DNA of 64,000 bases from Symsagittifera roscoffensis (lineage: Eukaryota; Xenacoelomorpha; Acoela; Convolutidae): NCBI RefSeq assembly GCF_963678635.1, contig NC_087064.1, forward strand, positions 78,906,512 to 78,970,511, given 5' to 3'. The notes beneath the pieces are model-generated. The model saw nothing but the letters and a program-made list of their open reading frames with translations. It made no database searches and had not been told where the DNA came from. Shown here piece after piece: positions 63,889 through 64,000 of this stretch. Made by a program: the position numbers and the translations under genes. Position 1 is the stretch's first letter. Every line of letters begins with the position of its first letter.

Positions 63889-64000
63889 TGCCTGAGTGGC
63901 TAAGAAGCGCGCGGCCTTAAACACAAAGGTTGTGGGTTCGAATCCCACTTCGGTCACGGTCGGAAGGGTCCAAGTGTCATCCACCTTAAGGTGGGACCGG
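63889..64000 (+). mobile_element. tRNA-derived SINE, copy 2
   Basis: An A-box-like TGCCTGAGTGG (63889-63899) and a perfect B-box GGTTCGAATCC (63935-63945) with a 5-bp T-stem (GTGGG/CCCAC) are followed by AGTGTCATCCACCT (63973-63986), the tail shared with copy 1. The 5' and 3' ends of the would-be tRNA do not pair, so it is a SINE rather than a tRNA gene. It is cut by the window edge. Confidence 0.6.

Noticed and set aside
63885-63960. tRNA gene (Ser/Leu-like)
   Set aside because: The B-box and T-stem are perfect, but the 5' and 3' acceptor strands do not pair and the downstream tail is shared with another SINE copy.

Overview
This window is AT-rich nuclear DNA from an animal, very probably an invertebrate. 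The evidence is a spliced, conserved eukaryotic gene (MON2), BEL/Pao LTR elements (a group known only from animals), LINE and tRNA-derived SINE copies, and small inverted-repeat transposons. The phylum cannot be fixed from what is visible.

Bases 1 to about 18,320 are dominated by one very large Ty3/Gypsy-type retroelement on the minus strand. In its own 5'-to-3' order it has: a candidate LTR (18,320-17,880), a repeat-rich leader with a possible small ORF, a basic 155-residue protein, a 1,329-residue Gag with zinc knuckle and protease, a single in-frame UAA, and a 1,417-codon reverse transcriptase/RNase H/integrase. These are followed by a 0.8-kb non-coding gap, a hidden 58-residue two-helix membrane protein, two overlapping open frames without any Met, an 871-residue envelope-like glycoprotein, and a 602-residue protein whose ATG overlaps the glycoprotein stop. 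A consensus 5' splice site follows the last stop codon. No matching 3' LTR is visible, so the element seems to run off the left edge and would be at least 18 kb long. This complex element is the most unusual object here.

Bases 18,320-39,500 are repeat-rich: an inverted-repeat element beside the LTR, a broken unknown ORF (20.9-21.8 kb), a long palindrome (23.1 kb), a cluster of three TIR elements (24.7-25.9 kb), an intact intronless F-box-like gene (27.3-28.7 kb), a diverged solo LTR related to the 18-kb one, a degenerate 0.8-2 kb tandem array (30-36.5 kb), a shorter array (36.8-37.6 kb), and a 27-bp minisatellite with an inverted partner.

Bases 39,508-51,164 hold two tandem copies of a decayed BEL/Pao element (minus strand) arranged internal-LTR-internal-LTR. 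Many of the same reading-frame breaks are in both, so an already dead element was probably duplicated.

Bases 52,283 to the right edge carry the 5' part of a MON2 homologue (plus strand, Golgi/endosome trafficking scaffold). Five exons join in frame, and intron 2 has a GC-AG donor. The introns contain an antisense decayed LINE, another LINE fragment, two copies of one tRNA-derived SINE family and further dispersed repeats.
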